NCBI RefSeq assembly: GCF_963691685.1
Contig: NZ_OY829290.1
Location: forward strand, 2,976,001-3,040,000
DNA length: 64,000 nucleotides
Origin: Thalassovita sp.
GTDB taxonomy: Bacteria; Pseudomonadota; Alphaproteobacteria; Rhodobacterales; Rhodobacteraceae
Direction of reading: 5' to 3'
Shown one piece after another: positions 26,410 to 34,740 of the stretch (position 1 is its first letter; the number at the start of each line of letters is the position of its first letter). The notes under the pieces were generated by a model that did not search any database, had not been told where the DNA came from, and saw only the letters and a list, made by a program, of their open reading frames with translations. Made by a program: the position numbers and the translations under genes.

Positions 26410-27717
26410 CTAGTTCAGAATTGCGAGGCTGAGCGCCGGGTAGCGGATCAGCAGGATCAGCACGACCAGCATCACAGCCGCGAACGGCAGCGCGCCAAGG
26501 AAGACATCCTTCAGCGAAATACGGTCGTCGTTCAGCGTGGCTTTGATCACAAAGCAGGATATGCCAAGCGGCGGGGTCAGCAGGCCAATTTCGGCGCCAA
26601 CCACAGTGATGATGCCAAACCAGACAAGGCTGAGGCCCATCGGCTCCACCAATGGCAGGAACAGGGGCACCACGATCAGTATGATCGAAGCCGTGTCCAA
26701 CAACGTTCCAAGGAACAGCATCAGGAGCACATAAAGCACCATGATCCAGAAGAAACTGACCTGACTGGCCGCCAACATATCGCCCAGCTCATTTGGCAGG
26801 CCGGCAAGGCCCAACATCCGGCTGTAGATTGAGGCGGCGGTGATCAGGAACAGGATCGACGCGGTGATATGACCGGTTTCCAGAAGCGCCTCCCAGAACC
26901 CTTTCAGGGTCATGCGGCCACGCGCCATTGCGATCAGCAGCGCCACAACCGATCCCGCAGCACCGGCCTCCACCGGGGTCAGCCAACCGGTGTAGATACC
27001 GCCCAGCACCACCGCGATGATGACGAGGGTTGGCAGGGTTTTCAGCGCAATCTCCCCCCAGGGGATGGGCCGGAAATCATCGGCAGAGCGCCCGCCGACA
27101 AAGGCTGGGAAAAACCGCCCCATGAACCAGATCGCCGCCACATAGGCCACCGCCAGCATCAGCCCCGGCACCACACCGGCCAGGAACATTTCGCCCACCG
27201 ACTGTTCTGCCACAAAGGAATAGATGATCAACATGGCCGAGGGCGGGATGATCATGCCCAGCACCGAAGAGCCTGCCACAACCCCAACCGCAAAGCGCGG
27301 GTTGTAATCATATTGCAGCATCTGCGGCACCGAGACTTTGGAAAAGACCGAGGCCGACGCGATTGAGGATCCGGTCACCGCAGCAAAGACCGCATTGGCC
27401 CCCACCGTGGCCATGCCGATGCCACCTTTGACCCGGCGAAAGCCGGAGCTCATGACCTCATAGACGTCACTGCCCAGCCCCGCCTTGGAGACGATCAGCC
27501 CCATGAAGGTAAACAGCGGCACGGTGGCGAAAGTGTATTCCATCACGCTGTCAGACACCGCAACTTTCAACAGGTTCATCGCCAGATCAAAGTTGTCCCG
27601 CATCAGCCAGATCGACACGAAAGACACCACCCCGAGCGTGATGGGGATATAGAGCCCCATATAGATCAGGAAGACGATGGCAGCGACGGACAGCATGCCA
27701 ATTTCAAGAGGGCTCAT
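26410..27717 (-). CDS. dctM: TRAP transporter large permease (DctM family)
   Basis: 435 residues with about twelve predicted membrane helices. Family motifs are VFAAVTGSSIASASVFSKV near residue 115-133 and IPPSAMLIIYSFVAEQSVG. It forms the transport channel of a tripartite sodium-driven uptake system together with the DctQ and DctP products. It overlaps dctQ by four bases (ATGA). The substrate is set by DctP and is likely a carboxylate. The pairing with malonate genes recalls MatPQM of rhizobia. Confidence 0.93.
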   Translation of the reverse strand: MSPLEIGMLSVAAIVFLIYMGLYIPITLGVVSFVSIWLMRDNFDLAMNLLKVAVSDSVMEYTFATVPLFTFMGLIVSKAGLGSDVYEVMSSGFRRVKGGIGMATVGANAVFAAVTGSSIASASVFSKVSVPQMLQYDYNPRFAVGVVAGSSVLGMIIPPSAMLIIYSFVAEQSVGEMFLAGVVPGLMLAVAYVAAIWFMGRFFPAFVGGRSADDFRPIPWGEIALKTLPTLVIIAVVLGGIYTGWLTPVEAGAAGSVVALLIAMARGRMTLKGFWEALLETGHITASILFLITAASIYSRMLGLAGLPNELGDMLAASQVSFFWIMVLYVLLMLFLGTLLDTASIILIVVPLFLPLVEPMGLSLVWFGIITVVGAEIGLLTPPLGISCFVIKATLNDDRISLKDVFLGALPFAAVMLVVLILLIRYPALSLAILN

Positions 27718-28286
27718 TCTTTGTCCTCATGTTCAGGGTCTTGATGTTCGGGCACCCGCACGATGGCGGATTTCTCACCCGCTCCGATCACTTTCAGCGC
27801 AAAAATCACCACACACAGGGCCGCGCTGAGGAAGATCGTCAGTTTCACCGGCCACCAGGGCGCCGTGAAGACACCGGGCACGCCAAAGAAGTCTTGGGTT
27901 TCCCACATTTCTACAAATTCCGGCCAGATCGCCACGGTGATCAGCGCCATAAACACGGCCGAGATCGTATCGATGATGCGGCGGATCTGCGCGGCCAGCT
28001 TGGGGCGTTTGAGGGCAATCACCCCCAAAAACCCATCTGATCGTGTCAGGCGGTTCACCCGCACCACATCCGGCAATTGCAGGAACACGATCAGCACCAT
28101 GGAGAACTGCACCACCTCCACCGCACCTAAGAAGGGCGCGTTGAAGACGCCGCGGGCCACCACGTCAAAGTTCACCACCGCCACCAAGCCCAGCACCACC
28201 AGGGTGCCGATGGCATTGGCGCCGATGGCCAGCGCGTTGCCCAGTCTGGAAAGGCCCAGAACCATTGAGTTTAAAACAGTCGACAT
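27714..28286 (-). CDS. dctQ: TRAP transporter small permease (DctQ family)
   Basis: 190 residues with four membrane helices (about 18-38, 58-76, 103-125, 140-162). The arrangement and the conserved Arg-rich loop after helix 2 (VNRLTRSDGF) fit DctQ. It has a slightly long charged C-terminal tail (HQDPEHEDKE). It lies between the binding protein and the large permease genes in the usual P-Q-M order. Confidence 0.88.
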   Translation of the reverse strand: MSTVLNSMVLGLSRLGNALAIGANAIGTLVVLGLVAVVNFDVVARGVFNAPFLGAVEVVQFSMVLIVFLQLPDVVRVNRLTRSDGFLGVIALKRPKLAAQIRRIIDTISAVFMALITVAIWPEFVEMWETQDFFGVPGVFTAPWWPVKLTIFLSAALCVVIFALKVIGAGEKSAIVRVPEHQDPEHEDKE

Positions 28287-28326
28287 AATTGGGTCCGGCC
28301 CTTTCCGTTAACGCACGTGGGGGGGC

Positions 28327-29403
28327 TTATTCAGCGGCCCAGTCGCGCACACCGGCGTAGCCAGAGGCCTGCAGCTTGGCGAGGTAGGCGTTCAGCATTT
28401 CGGAACCCGGTTCGCCTTTGCCGTCCAGACCTTCAGCCCATTCCGCGGCGATGTTTGGCATCGCATCGGCCCAGGCTTTGCGGTCTTCCATGGAAACCTC
28501 AACAATGGTGCCACCGGCTGCAACATAGGCGTCGCGGCTTTCTTGTGCCCGTTCCATCGCAATGCCCGCCACGTGATCGCGGTACATCACCGCCACCTCT
28601 TGCAGGGCGACCTTCACCTCATCCGGCAGGCCCTTCCAGTAATCGGCATTGACGGTGATCGTCTTGGAGTTCACCGCGCCCAGATCGACCCGCAGCATAT
28701 GCGGTGCCACTTCAGCGATCTTGAAGGTCTTGGCCGCCTCAGGCCACAGCATGGCTTTGTCCACCAGACCGGTCTGCAGCATGTTGTAGAAATCGGTCAG
28801 ACCACCGCGCACACCCGCGGCACCATCGATGCCTTCCAGATAGCGCAGGTTCATCCCGGCGCCTGCCACCTTGGCGCCCTGCATGTCAGCAGGCGTGGCA
28901 ATCGGGTCTTTTGAGAACACCTGATAGGTGTCCAGCACCACACCAGTGGCCAGATAGACCTGGTTCTGCTTTTCAAACTCTTTCTGCATGGTGGGGAATT
29001 CTTTGGCGATCTCATCCACCGCCTTGGCCACCGCGACCGAGTCTGCTGCAACAAAGGGGGTCACCGCCGAAATCGCCTGGCTGGGCAGTTTCGATGAGTG
29101 GAAAATGGTGGTGACAATACCGATGTCGCCCAGCCCCAGTTTCACCCCTTCCAGAACGCCTTTGGGCTTCACGATGGAGCCGCCATAGCTTTCCTGCCAG
29201 TCCATCTTGTAGTTGCCGGTTTCGGCCAGTTTCTTATCCACCTCGGGGATAAAGAAGTTGGTGAATTCCTTCACCCACAGGGCGCGCGCCGGGTAGCCAT
29301 CAATGACCACAGCCTTGATGGTTTCTGTTGCAAACCCCGGCACTGCCGAAATCGCGGTCAATGCGGCCCCGAGGGCCAAACCTTTTGAAAATACAGACAT
29401 CAT
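28327..29403 (-). CDS. dctP: TRAP transporter periplasmic binding protein (DctP family)
   Basis: 358 residues with a Sec signal peptide (MMSVFSKGLALGAALTAISA to the FATE cleavage region). The mature part has the TRAP binding-protein pattern, including GAKVAGAGMNLRYLEGID, where the Arg should grip a substrate carboxylate, and NADYWKGLPDEVKVALQE near the C-terminus. The ATG at 29400 is an equally good start, since GGGAGGAAG lies right in front. Substrate candidates are an aromatic acid for the dioxygenase pathway or malonate for the plus-strand genes. Confidence 0.9.
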   Translation of the reverse strand: MMSVFSKGLALGAALTAISAVPGFATETIKAVVIDGYPARALWVKEFTNFFIPEVDKKLAETGNYKMDWQESYGGSIVKPKGVLEGVKLGLGDIGIVTTIFHSSKLPSQAISAVTPFVAADSVAVAKAVDEIAKEFPTMQKEFEKQNQVYLATGVVLDTYQVFSKDPIATPADMQGAKVAGAGMNLRYLEGIDGAAGVRGGLTDFYNMLQTGLVDKAMLWPEAAKTFKIAEVAPHMLRVDLGAVNSKTITVNADYWKGLPDEVKVALQEVAVMYRDHVAGIAMERAQESRDAYVAAGGTIVEVSMEDRKAWADAMPNIAAEWAEGLDGKGEPGSEMLNAYLAKLQASGYAGVRDWAAE

Positions 29404-29439
29404 CTTCCTCCCTTGATTTTGCCTTCGCTCCTCACTGCC

Positions 29440-29895
29440 TCAGCCTTTGGACCAGATAACCTCCACATCTGTTCCGGCTGCGACAAACATTTTCGACACC
29501 GCGCAATAATTCGCGGTTTCTTCTGCAACCCGCTCCAGATCAGCTTGCTCTGCCGAGCCATGTGCAGTCACGGACAAACGGATTGCAGTGAACGGGATGT
29601 CGATTTCCTCCATCAGCATCACGCCCCGACGGTCGAAATCGACCACCATCTCAAAGCTGAGGTTGCCGATATCGACCCCCAGCTTATCGGCACATTTGTG
29701 CCCGATCGTATTGGTGCAGCCGATCAGCGCTGCATAGGCGGTTTCCGTCGGCGAAAAGCCCAAATTGGTGCCGCCGCGTTCCACCGGTTCGTCAATGGTT
29801 GAGGTCAGATCGCGCACCATCACATCGCAATGCGAGTGGCTGTGCCCCTGCCCGTTCATCCGAACCTTGATTGTGGATTTTTGCCGTATCGCCAT
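29440..29895 (-). CDS. OsmC/Ohr family protein
   Basis: 151 residues of the OsmC fold. Two redox Cys positions are visible, one in AALIGCTNTIGH and one in ANYCAVSKM. These are the expected places for the peroxidatic and resolving Cys of the OsmC/Ohr group. Such proteins reduce organic hydroperoxides, and OsmC-like domains also occur beside thioester chemistry. It lies in a catabolic operon between the nitroreductase and TRAP genes, so protection against peroxide by-products of ring cleavage is a reasonable guess. Confidence 0.82.
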   Translation of the reverse strand: MAIRQKSTIKVRMNGQGHSHSHCDVMVRDLTSTIDEPVERGGTNLGFSPTETAYAALIGCTNTIGHKCADKLGVDIGNLSFEMVVDFDRRGVMLMEEIDIPFTAIRLSVTAHGSAEQADLERVAEETANYCAVSKMFVAAGTDVEVIWSKG

Positions 29896-29902
29896 CTAAG
29901 CC

Positions 29903-30580
29903 TCACGCATAAGAACAGGCCTGCGCAAATGAAAAACGGGGCAACCGCTGGAACAGAGCCGTTTCATCCGCATAGCCAAGATTACACAGGAAATTTGACC
30001 GCATCGATGTGCCGGCAAAGAACTCCTGATCGACAATTTCGTTGGAAAATCCGCTCATTGCGCCGACATCCAGCCCAAGGGCACGGGCGGCGATCATGAA
30101 ATAGGCACCCTGCAAAGTGCCGTTGCGCAGGGCGGTGATTTCGCAATGTTCGGGCTTGCCTTCAAAGAAGGGGCGCCGGTCCTCATGGGGAAACAGAAAC
30201 GGCAGATCCTGCCAGAACTCCAGATCATGGGCAATGATCGCCGTCACCGGCGCCGCCATCATCTTGTCGATGTTCTTGGCTTTCAGGGATTTCGCCAGCC
30301 GTTCCTTGCCCGCCTCTGAGGTGACAAAGACAAACCGCGCCGGGCAGGTGTTCATGCTGGTCGGCCCTGAGGCGGTGATCTCATAAAGCGCATGCAGTAT
30401 CTCATCGGAAACCGGGCGGTCCTGCCAGGCATAATGCGACCGGGCCCCGCGCAGGATCAGATCGATACCATCCGCACTCAGCGCGGTTTTGCGCGCCCGC
30501 AGCGCCTGAACATCGGCCTGAGCGGCGGCGCGCAGCCGCTCCAACTCTTCACCGACAGGGGCATTTACAGCGGCAGTCAT
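29903..30580 (-). CDS. nitroreductase family FMN oxidoreductase
   Basis: 225 residues of the NfsB/RutE-like nitroreductase fold. Recognisable segments are RGARSHYAWQDRPVSDEILH (phosphate-binding Arg), TASGPTSMNTCPARFVFV, ALRNGTLQGAYFMIAARALG and GAMSGF, which together line the FMN site. Members reduce nitro groups, enones or malonic semialdehyde (RutE). A RutE-like reduction would fit the malonate genes across the divergent promoter. It overlaps the upstream FAH-family gene by four bases. Confidence 0.85.
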   Translation of the reverse strand: MTAAVNAPVGEELERLRAAAQADVQALRARKTALSADGIDLILRGARSHYAWQDRPVSDEILHALYEITASGPTSMNTCPARFVFVTSEAGKERLAKSLKAKNIDKMMAAPVTAIIAHDLEFWQDLPFLFPHEDRRPFFEGKPEHCEITALRNGTLQGAYFMIAARALGLDVGAMSGFSNEIVDQEFFAGTSMRSNFLCNLGYADETALFQRLPRFSFAQACSYA

Positions 30581-31437
30581 TCCGCCGCCCCTGCATAGGC
30601 CTCGGCCTCATCCACAATCGGGCTGGCGCAGATTCCGATGCCTTCGATTTCGACCTCAACCATCTCACCGGGGCGCAGCCAGCGGGGCGGCGTTTTGGCG
30701 TGGCCCACACCCGGGGGCGTGCCCATGGCGATCAGATCACCCTCTTCCAGGGTGGTGTATTCTGAAATGGTGGCAATGGTTTTGGCCACAGACCACATCA
30801 TGTCCGAGGTGGTGGCGCTTTGCAGGATCTCATCACCCACGCGGCTCTCGATCTTCAGGCCCGTCGCCCCCTCGGGCAGCTCATCGGGCGTGACCACAAA
30901 GGGACCAATCGCGCCAGTGTCGTCAAAGTTCTTGCCCGGCGTCCACTGGTGGGTTTTGCGCTGATAGTCGCGCACCGAGCCGTCATTAAACACCGTGTAG
31001 CCAAAGACATGGCTCAGCGCCTGATCTTCACTGATATGACGGCCACCTTTGCCGACGATCAGCATCAGTTCGACCTCATAATCCAACTTTTCCGAACAGC
31101 TGGGCCGCACCATCGGCGCGCCGGCCGGCATGATGGAATTGCGCGCCCGCATGAACAGCGCCGGATATTCGGGGATGTCATAGCCCCCCTCTTTGATGTG
31201 ATCGACGTAGTTCAGACCCAGGCAAATAATCTTGCCGGGCTCTGCCACGGGCAATGCCGGGGTGATCTCCGCCACCGCAACATCCGGGCCGGGCAGCGCA
31301 TCATAGTCGGGCGCAATTGCACCGGACTGGATCATCCCCATCAGGTCGTCCCCTGCATCTGCGATCAACCGGGCCTGATCGCCCGACACCAGAAAGACGC
31401 CAGATGCAGCGTCCGCCTTACCAACAAGGAATTTCAT
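30577..31437 (-). CDS. fumarylacetoacetate hydrolase (FAH) family protein
   Basis: 286 residues: a small N-terminal domain, then the FAH C-terminal domain. The core shows IICLGLNYVDHIKEGGY, then ALFMRARNSIMPAGAPMVRP, the metal-binding Glu pair in KLDYEVELMLIVG, and the Asp in FGYTVFNDGSVRDYQRK. The family cleaves C-C bonds of acylpyruvates or isomerises and decarboxylates ring-cleavage products. It is the first gene of the minus-strand operon, with RBS GGGAGAGGA. The likely role is processing the product formed by the dioxygenase. Confidence 0.88.
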   Translation of the reverse strand: MKFLVGKADAASGVFLVSGDQARLIADAGDDLMGMIQSGAIAPDYDALPGPDVAVAEITPALPVAEPGKIICLGLNYVDHIKEGGYDIPEYPALFMRARNSIMPAGAPMVRPSCSEKLDYEVELMLIVGKGGRHISEDQALSHVFGYTVFNDGSVRDYQRKTHQWTPGKNFDDTGAIGPFVVTPDELPEGATGLKIESRVGDEILQSATTSDMMWSVAKTIATISEYTTLEEGDLIAMGTPPGVGHAKTPPRWLRPGEMVEVEIEGIGICASPIVDEAEAYAGAAE

Positions 31438-31492
31438 TTTTCCTCTCCCTAACTTTCCTTCACATTTGACGATTATTCATGCTACTGTCAAT

Positions 31493-31506
31493 AAATATCG
31501 ATATTT
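31493..31506. promoter_or_regulatory. perfect palindrome between divergent catabolic operons
   Basis: AAATATCGATATTT is a 14-bp perfect palindrome in the 86-bp gap between the FAH gene (minus) and the YciI gene (plus). Its half-site AAATATCG recurs (as CGATATTT) in the inverted repeat before the GntR gene at 24767-24781. It is the best candidate for the GntR operator controlling both operons. Confidence 0.5.
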
Positions 31507-31523
31507 TTACTTGGGAGCCGAAA

Positions 31524-31910
31524 ATGCCGACTTGGGGAGAATACAAAAGCCACGCACAGGAGCGCGGCGCGCTGGCGCTGGAGCTTTATGTTGTTGAGTC
31601 AACGCCTTCTGAGGATGGGCCACCTGTGCCAGAGGTGCTGCCGGACCACCTGGCCTATCAGCGGGATCTGGAAGTGGCGGGCAATCTGGCCTTTGCCGGC
31701 CCGATGTCCGATGACAGCGGTGAGATGATGCTGGGCACCGGTTTGATCGTCTACCGCGCCGATTCGCTGGAGCACGCACGCCGTTTGGCCGAGGGCGATC
31801 CGATGCATCAACGCGGCGCTCGCAGCTTCCGCCTGCGCCGCTGGCTGATCAATGAGGGGTCGCTGCAGCTGTCGGTCGGGCTGTCGACCAACACGGTTAA
31901 ACTGGGCTGA
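31524..31910 (+). CDS. YciI-like (dimeric alpha-beta barrel) protein
   Basis: 128 residues. The segment DHLAYQRDLEVAGNLAFAGP followed by GTGLIVYRADSLEHARRLAE and DPMHQRGARSF matches the YciI fold related to muconolactone isomerase. The catalytic-type Asp/His pair is seen in DHLAYQ and DPMHQR. In a cluster with an intradiol dioxygenase it may act on a lactone or muconate-like intermediate. The ATG at 31524 has a GGGAG RBS; a TTG-type start 45 bases upstream would cross the palindrome and is rejected. It is four bases from the next gene. Confidence 0.75.
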   Translation: MPTWGEYKSHAQERGALALELYVVESTPSEDGPPVPEVLPDHLAYQRDLEVAGNLAFAGPMSDDSGEMMLGTGLIVYRADSLEHARRLAEGDPMHQRGARSFRLRRWLINEGSLQLSVGLSTNTVKLG

Positions 31911-31913
31911 GAC

Positions 31914-33182
31914 ATGGCGCGCGCAACCGCTGTATCTGAGTTTCTGACCGGCCTGTTTGACCGCCGCTGGATTGGCGGCCCCAAGCTGGAGGCGCAACCG
32001 ATTGAGGATCTGTGCCGGGCCCTGTTGTCGACCAGCGGTCAGGTCTCGGGCCGTCAGATCGCCAGCGCCATCCTGCGCCGCTATGGCGGTCTGGACGCGA
32101 CCGAAAAACTGGCCTTCTTCCATTTCCTGAACGATGCGCTGGATCTGAACGCCAGCGAAGTGGCCGATCTGGCCGCCGCCTATGGCCATGATCCCAGCCC
32201 CAAGGCCTTTGCCGCCCTGTCCCGCGCCGCCGAACCCCAACGTCAGGAGCTGTTTCGCCGCCTCAATCAGGCCGAAGGCGCCACCGCCCAACTGGTGCGG
32301 ATGCGGGTGGATCTTCTGCGCCTGCTCAAGGAGCACCCGACGCTCAAACGCAGCGATATGGACCTGACCCATCTGCTGCGCAGCTGGTTCAACCGCGGCT
32401 TTCTGGTGCTGAAACAGATCAGCTGGGACACACCCGCCAGCATCCTGGAAAAGATCGTCGCCTATGAGGCGGTGCATGAAATTCAGGACTGGGATGATCT
32501 GCGCCGCCGCCTACATCCGCCGGACCGGCGCTGTTTTGCCTTTTTCCACCCCGCCATGCCGGATGAACCGCTGATCTTTGTTGAGGTCGCCCTGACTGAG
32601 GCGGTGCCGGGCTCGATCCAGGCGGTGCTGGCCGAGGACCGCGCACAGCTGGAGATTGAGGCCGCGCGCACAGCCGTGTTCTATTCCATCTCCAACTGTC
32701 AGAAAGGGCTTGCCGGGATCAGCTTCGGCAACCTTCTGATCAAACAGGTGGCCTCGGAACTGGCGCAGGCGCTGCCACAGCTGACAACTTTTGTCACTTT
32801 GTCACCTATTCCCGGCCTGCGCCGCTGGGCTGAGGGCGAAGGCATCACGCCTCCGCCCGCCCCTGGTGATCTGGCTGCGCATTACCTTCTGAACGCCCGC
32901 CGCAGCGATGGGCTGCCGGTGGATCCTGTGGCGCGGTTCCATCTGGGCAACGGCGCCGCCGTGCTGGAGGTGCATGAGGCCGCCGACGCCAGCCCCAAAG
33001 GGGCGGCGCAATCATATGGGGTGATGGTGAACTATCACTATGACCTCAGCCAGACCGAGCGCAATCATGAGGACTTCGCCCTCAATCAGACGATTGCCGC
33101 CTCCAAATCCCTCAAAGCCAAGGCCCGCGCCGCGCAGACCCAGCTGCCCGGCCCCCAACAATCCGGCCCAACCGACAGCTGA
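31914..33182 (+). CDS. malonyl-CoA decarboxylase
   Basis: 422 residues in the MCD family, turning malonyl-CoA into acetyl-CoA and CO2. Typical segments are a helical N-terminal domain (30-165), CFAFFHPAMPDEPLIFVEVA, then FYSISNCQKGLAGISFGN and FVTLSPIPGLRRW, where the Ser and His of the catalytic dyad (VTLSP; FHLGNGA region) are found. The length is similar to rhizobial MatA. It is paired with the synthetase gene 22 bases downstream to convert malonate into acetyl-CoA. Confidence 0.92.
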   Translation: MARATAVSEFLTGLFDRRWIGGPKLEAQPIEDLCRALLSTSGQVSGRQIASAILRRYGGLDATEKLAFFHFLNDALDLNASEVADLAAAYGHDPSPKAFAALSRAAEPQRQELFRRLNQAEGATAQLVRMRVDLLRLLKEHPTLKRSDMDLTHLLRSWFNRGFLVLKQISWDTPASILEKIVAYEAVHEIQDWDDLRRRLHPPDRRCFAFFHPAMPDEPLIFVEVALTEAVPGSIQAVLAEDRAQLEIEAARTAVFYSISNCQKGLAGISFGNLLIKQVASELAQALPQLTTFVTLSPIPGLRRWAEGEGITPPPAPGDLAAHYLLNARRSDGLPVDPVARFHLGNGAAVLEVHEAADASPKGAAQSYGVMVNYHYDLSQTERNHEDFALNQTIAASKSLKAKARAAQTQLPGPQQSGPTDS

Positions 33183-33204
33183 TCCCCAAATAATGAGACC
33201 GAAG

Positions 33205-34704
33205 ATGACCAATACGCTTTATGATGCGCTGATCGGGCGCCACGCCAGCCAAGAGGTGGTGTTTCTGGAAACCGACGACGGCAGCCGTATCACCTATGCC
33301 CAGTTTATCGCCCGCGCCGCGCAATTTGCCCATGTTCTGGTGCAAAACGGCGTCAGCCCCGGCGACCGTTTGGTGGTTCAGGCGCCAAAACGCTGGGAGG
33401 TGCTGGCGCTCTATGCGGCCAGCCTGCAGGCCGGGGCGGTCTACCTGCCGCTGAACACCGCCTACACCACTGAGGAGCTGCGCTATTTCATTGGCGATGC
33501 GGCCCCTAAACTGGTGCTTTGCACCCCCGATGCGCAGGCCGCCCTCACCCCCATCGCCGAAGCCAGCGCCGCGGCCCTGCTGACGCTGGATGCAGCTGGC
33601 ATGGGCAGTCTGGCAGAGGCGGCGCAATCCTGCCCCGAAGAGTTTCAAACGGTGCCCCGTGGCCCCGATGATCTGGCCGCGCTGCTTTACACCTCCGGCA
33701 CCACCGGACGGTCCAAGGGCGCAATGCTGACCCATGGCAATATGCTCTCCAACGCCGAAGCGCTGGTCGCTCTCTGGCAGATCACCGAAGCGGATCGCTT
33801 GATCCATGCCCTGCCCATTTTCCACACCCACGGGCTGTTTGTGGCCATGAACACCGCGCTGCTGGCCGGGGTTGAGGTGCGGCTGATGGAACGGTTTTCC
33901 CCTGACCAGATCCTTGCTGAGCTGCCCCACTCGACAATGCTGATGGGCGTGCCGACCTTTTACACCCGCCTGCTGGGTGATGCCCGGTTGACCCGCGCCG
34001 CCTGCGCCCAGATGCGGCTGTTCATCTCGGGCAGCGCGCCCCTGCTGGCGGAAACCCATGAGGCGTTTGAAGCCCGCAGCGGCCACCGCATCCTGGAACG
34101 CTACGGCATGACCGAAACCAACATGAACACCTCAAACCCCTATGACGGCGCGCGTCGCGCCGGCACTGTGGGCAAACCCCTGCCCGGGGTTGAGGTGCAG
34201 ATCACCCAAGACGGCCAGCCCCTGGCACAGGGTGAGATCGGCATGATCGAGGTCCGCGGCCCAAATGTGTTTAAGGGCTATTGGAACATGCCGGACAAAA
34301 CTGCCGAAGAGCTGCGCGACAGTGGCTACTTCATCACAGGCGATCTGGGCCGGATCGATGATCAGGGCTACCTGTCCATCGTGGGGCGTGAAAAGGACCT
34401 GATCATCTCCGGTGGCTACAACATCTACCCCAAAGAGATTGAAGATGTGTTAAACGACATCCCCGGCGTGCTGGAAAGTGCGGTCTACGGCGTGGCAGAC
34501 GCCGATTTTGGCGAAGCGGTCTGCGCCGCCATCGTGGCTGAGCCGGGCACTGAGGTGCCCCAAGAGGTGCTGCAAACAGAGGTCGCGCAGAAGCTGGCCC
34601 GGTTCAAACATCCCCGCCACTACCGCATGCTGCCGGAACTGCCCCGCAACACGATGGGTAAAGTGCAGAAAAACATCCTGCGACAAGAGTTTACGCCCAG
34701 TTAA
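33205..34704 (+). CDS. matB: malonyl-CoA synthetase (MatB-type AMP-forming ligase)
   Basis: 499 residues of the ANL superfamily. Motifs are the P-loop LLYTSGTTGRSKGAML, HALPIFHTHGLFVAMN, ERYGMTETNMNTSNPYDG (malonyl-CoA synthetase wording), GYFITGDLGRIDDQGYLSI, and the C-terminal catalytic Lys in NTMGKVQKN. It makes malonyl-CoA from malonate, ATP and CoA. The start is the ATG at 33205, 22 bases after the decarboxylase stop; the frame is open far upstream inside that gene but only overlaps it. The malonate source may be TRAP uptake or the aromatic pathway. Confidence 0.9.
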   Translation: MTNTLYDALIGRHASQEVVFLETDDGSRITYAQFIARAAQFAHVLVQNGVSPGDRLVVQAPKRWEVLALYAASLQAGAVYLPLNTAYTTEELRYFIGDAAPKLVLCTPDAQAALTPIAEASAAALLTLDAAGMGSLAEAAQSCPEEFQTVPRGPDDLAALLYTSGTTGRSKGAMLTHGNMLSNAEALVALWQITEADRLIHALPIFHTHGLFVAMNTALLAGVEVRLMERFSPDQILAELPHSTMLMGVPTFYTRLLGDARLTRAACAQMRLFISGSAPLLAETHEAFEARSGHRILERYGMTETNMNTSNPYDGARRAGTVGKPLPGVEVQITQDGQPLAQGEIGMIEVRGPNVFKGYWNMPDKTAEELRDSGYFITGDLGRIDDQGYLSIVGREKDLIISGGYNIYPKEIEDVLNDIPGVLESAVYGVADADFGEAVCAAIVAEPGTEVPQEVLQTEVAQKLARFKHPRHYRMLPELPRNTMGKVQKNILRQEFTPS

Positions 34705-34715
34705 AGTCGCTGACA

Positions 34716-34739
34716 GGGGTGAGGCCCCGACCTCGCCCC
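34716..34739. terminator. hairpin between convergent matB and synthetase genes
   Basis: GGGGTGAGG (34716-34724) pairs with CCTCGCCCC (34731-34739) with one G-U, and a 6-base loop. It fills the 36-bp gap between two convergent genes, so it may end transcription from both sides. No T run is present on either strand. Confidence 0.4.
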
Positions 34740-34740
34740 T

